A stretch of DNA of 64,000 bases from Rapana venosa (Eukaryota > Mollusca > Gastropoda > Neogastropoda > Muricidae): NCBI GenBank assembly GCA_028751875.1, contig CM054145.1:5201626-5265625 (forward strand), in the 5' to 3' direction. The notes beneath the pieces are model-generated. The model was given only the letters and a program-made list of their open reading frames with translations. It was not told the origin of the DNA and searched no databases. Shown in pieces: positions 61,411 to 64,000 of the stretch. The first letter of the stretch is position 1; every line of letters starts with the position of its first letter. The position numbers and the translations under genes were made by a program.

Positions 61411-61864
61411 AATATTATGATCCATTCTGTATCCAGTAGGCCTACTGGACTTTTAAAAAAAAAGGGGTGGGGGAAACCTTTTTGCCATAAACGGCCTAAA
61501 CAAAGTCAAAACGCACCATCTCTCTCTCTCTCTCTCTCTCTCATGTGTCTCCTCTGACTCACGGTTATTCTCTCTCGTTTTCTCTCTTAAAACACTGTTG
61601 ATTATGACTCAGGGAATTGTTTCAGGATTAATTTTTAAGTTATGGCTGGTATCAGTTTCTTGTTCTATTATTGCTGAAACATTATTTCATATGTCTATAC
61701 GTTGATAACAATTTTATGTTTATAAAACTTATGTCATGTGCCCACTCTGTATGCCCCCTATTCTTTTGTATTGTGGCCTAAGGCTGATGAACAGTAAAAG
61801 TCTGAACACTCTCTCTCACCACCCCCCACCCCCTCTGTAACAGTCTCTCTCACTCACTAGCTCG

Positions 61865-61902
<38 letters not shown>

Positions 61903-62190
61903 ACCACGCACGCGCGCACACACGTGACTATTAGTCCCGCATACTAGGTCCCAACGCGATAATAATTATTATTCATGTTATCAACAGCTTTAAGAGAGCA
62001 GCTTCTTGTTCTTTTTTTTGTTCTTTTTTTTAAACTCCTATCAACCTTCAGTCTTGCTCCTATTGGCTCACAAATATCATTCCACCATTCGACGCTGCTG
62101 TTATCACTACTTTCATGTTCCTGTTTTTACCAGCAAAATGTTACAACAAGATCGATGTGGTGGGTTGATTGATGAATTGATTGACTGATT
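61410..62190. other. No gene seen; CT and CA microsatellites
   Basis: (CT)n 61518-61542, CT/CA run 61860-61925. The rest is AT-rich, with GATTGATT near 62190. Confidence 0.6.
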
Positions 62191-62194
62191 GATT

Positions 62195-62530
62195 GATTGA
62201 TTCTTTTTTTTCGAGGATAAGAAAATAATCGCTCATGTGCTTTCCTTTTACATCCAGTACCCGTGTGTATGCAGTTTTGTAAATTCTGTCATCCGTTCCC
62301 ACCGACACACACTCTTCCAAAAAGCAGGTTTTAACGTGTGCGTAAGATGTTCTGCGCGCGTTCGCACACGGGACCTCGGTTTGCAGTCTTACCCGAAGGA
62401 AGTTATGGGGAGGAGTGGAGTCAGCACTAATGTTAACTCCAGGGGAAAACATCCCCTTGAACGGGATTCGAACCCGGGTCAGCAGATCACAAGCACAATG
62501 CGCAACGCTCTAACCAACCACGCTATCCCG
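62195..62530 (-). mobile_element. SINE-3 full-length copy with clear tRNA-like head
   Basis: Minus-strand start GACGGGATAGCGTGGTTGGT (A-box region), then CCCGGGTTCGAATCCCGTTC (B-box), the standard body, and the end TTATCCTCGAAAAAAAAG. It is the best copy for defining the tRNA origin of this family. Confidence 0.8.
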
Positions 62531-62531
62531 T

Positions 62532-62960
62532 CCCTCGGTGGTCTAGAGGTAATGTGCCCGCCAAGAAAGCAAGAAGTCGTACGTTCGATCCTCGTTTGAA
62601 CCCAACTTTTCCCCTCAGCCTGGGTACGGGTGCTAGTCTTTCAAATGAGACGATCAGCTGAGGCCCTGTGTTGGATACACATTTAGCGCACGTAAAAAAA
62701 ATATATAAAATTTTTAAACCCCAAAAACCCACGGGGAAGGGGAAGAAGAGACTTGTCCTCGGCAAAGTTATGGTGGGGGGAGGGGGGGGGGGGGAGTCAC
62801 TCTCATAAGGAAACATTTAACAATTACAAATCGGAAGAAAAAAAAAATTGGGAAGCGTCGTTCTTGTGGCGAAGCGTCCTACCCAGGGAGAGCAACACGA
62901 ATTTCAAACGTTCATTTTTGCAAATAAAAAGATGGTAGAACTTCACAACATTGGGAACAT
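62532..62960 (+). mobile_element. SINE-2 copy e
   Basis: CTCGGTGGTCTAGAGGTAAT head, GTTCGATCCTCGTTTGA B-box, CATTTAGCGCACGTAAAA body. Lies back to back with a SINE-3 head at 62195-62530. Confidence 0.78.
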
Positions 62961-63376
62961 TCAGTAAAGTTTCGGTAAATACTTCTCCTTTTCCCCCCTT
63001 CCTACTTCCTTCTAAATAAAACTAGAACAATTGAAGATAATATACAATGCAAAACTGAAAGTTATAAACAAACAAAGGCGAGGAGTTTTCCAGGAAACAC
63101 TTCAGAACTAAACTGAAACTCAAAAAAAAAATTTTTTTAACACCTTCCAACCAACCAAATGCAAACTGAAAGTAGAAGACATGACGTGTATTCCAAGAAA
63201 ACATTATCATGCGCCTGTGCGTCACCCATCCAAGGGGCGTGTACATGCACAGGCAGGTAGTTCAGGCAGGCGACTGCATAATCATCATTTCAGCCTGCGC
63301 TCTCCAACGAGTCACACACACCGCGGAACAAACCTTCACAAATCTTCGACGCAACACTACCGGGAGGAAAACCAAA
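62960..63376. other. Upstream region and probable 5' UTR of the RING gene
   Basis: AT-rich to 63180, then higher GC with GTGCGTCACCC and CAAGGGGCGTG. No clear TATA box. Promoter position not determinable. Confidence 0.4.
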
Positions 63377-63784
63377 ATGGATGTTCATGGGGAAAGTAAA
63401 AAGGAATCGGACGATTTTCACCACTGTAGTCTGTGTATGGAATCTTACAGCGTCAGTATCCGAACGCCTAAACTCTTGCCTTGCTTCCACACTTTCTGTC
63501 TCCCGTGTTTGATCACGCTGACACGGGACAGCGTTGGAGAGGAGCCGGAGAAGAAAGAAGGCGAGGAAAAGGAAGGCACCACCAGTGAAGATGAGGTCCC
63601 CAGCCACGAAGATGAAGAACTGGACGATGCTGCAGATCTCAAACCAGATCCCTCTGATGCCGAGAGCGTTCACAGCGAAACCTCTACTGGAAGGAAGTAC
63701 GACGGAAAATGCAAGAAGTCTTTCCGATGCCCCACCTGTCGCAATGTTATCCCTATACCTCCAATGGGACTACGGGGCCTGCAG
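63377..63784 (+). CDS. RING-finger (TRIM-like) protein, first coding exon (3' partial)
   Basis: ATG in a good context (CAAAATGG), open for 136 codons to CTGCAG before GTAAGA. A C3HC4 RING is split by an insert: C17-x2-C20, C36-F-H38, C41-x2-C44, then an acidic Glu/Asp/Ser-rich insert of 73 residues, then C118-P-T-C121. RING proteins of this kind are usually E3 ubiquitin ligases; in TRIM proteins B-boxes, a coiled coil and often NHL or filamin repeats follow in later exons, which lie outside the window. The upstream frame stays open from 63209, but this ATG directly precedes the conserved domain and has the better context. It is unrelated to the Ig-MAM genes. Confidence 0.85.
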
Positions 63785-64000
63785 GTAAGATAGCCTAGTT
63801 ACGTGGTTGTTGAGAGTGTTAATTAATGAAAATCGTGGCCCGGTACAGTTAGTCGTGAGGGCACAGGGAGTGTGAGTCAGTGTCCGCACTATTATTTTAT
63901 GTTGCACGTCTCTTCAGTTGTGGCTGGTTTTTCTGCATGAAATGGTTTTAGGTTGCTGCTGCTGCTGCGCTCTCTCTCGCTCTCCCCTCTCGCTCTCTCT

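Noticed and set aside
62195..62530. tRNA gene
   Set aside because: A- and B-box-like motifs are present but a full cloverleaf and acceptor stem are not evident; the copy continues into a SINE body repeated elsewhere.

Overview
The window looks like intron-rich, repeat-dense animal genomic DNA, most probably from a mollusc and perhaps a gastropod. This rests on spliced multi-domain genes with GT-AG exons, several tRNA-type SINE families, APE-type non-LTR retrotransposons, very many microsatellites, and an Ig plus coiled-coil gene layout resembling snail FREP/VIgL immune lectins. The species call is inference. There are no operons, rRNA genes or CRISPR arrays.

Main content: two convergent (tail-to-tail) paralogous genes encode the same unusual architecture, Ig-like 1, Ig-like 2, coiled coil, MAM. 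Gene A (+) has seven exons visible from 3186 to 24462; its 5' exons lie outside the window or were not found. Gene B (-) has eight exons from 43526 down to 27968, and its signal-peptide exon was not found. The Ig and coiled-coil exons of A and B are nearly identical (one 143-bp exon matches at every base as read by eye). The four MAM exons have diverged strongly, and intron sequence diverges within tens of bases of the exons. This suggests gene conversion or concerted evolution of the 5' half. Gene A carries a 1-base frameshift in the coiled-coil exon relative to B. A third Ig2-type exon, with the same phase and the same splice-donor context, lies at 51607-51762 (+), just after an assembly gap, so the locus is probably a larger cluster.

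The introns and flanks are filled with transposable elements. They include a non-LTR family with an FADD reverse transcriptase (3586-5863, 29741-30500, 40719-42590, 57797-60760 and fragments). A 3.2-kb RTE-like element (14580-17814) is inserted inside a different LINE (13190-18536) with a 12-bp target-site duplication. Three SINE families are present, one of them a composite of a tRNA-like head and a 5S rRNA-derived internal promoter. Several long satellites occur: 43 bp, 29 bp with higher-order structure, about 30/38 bp, and about 44 bp. Two satellite types sit on both sides of the same MAM exon in both paralogs.

From 43.6 to 50.7 kb the sequence is mostly repeats plus an unrecognised ORF pair (49380-50301). 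A 500-N gap lies at 50712-51211. From about 52.4 to 60 kb the sequence is full of homopolymer-like errors. The last part contains a clean first coding exon of a RING-finger (TRIM-like) gene at 63377-63784 (+).
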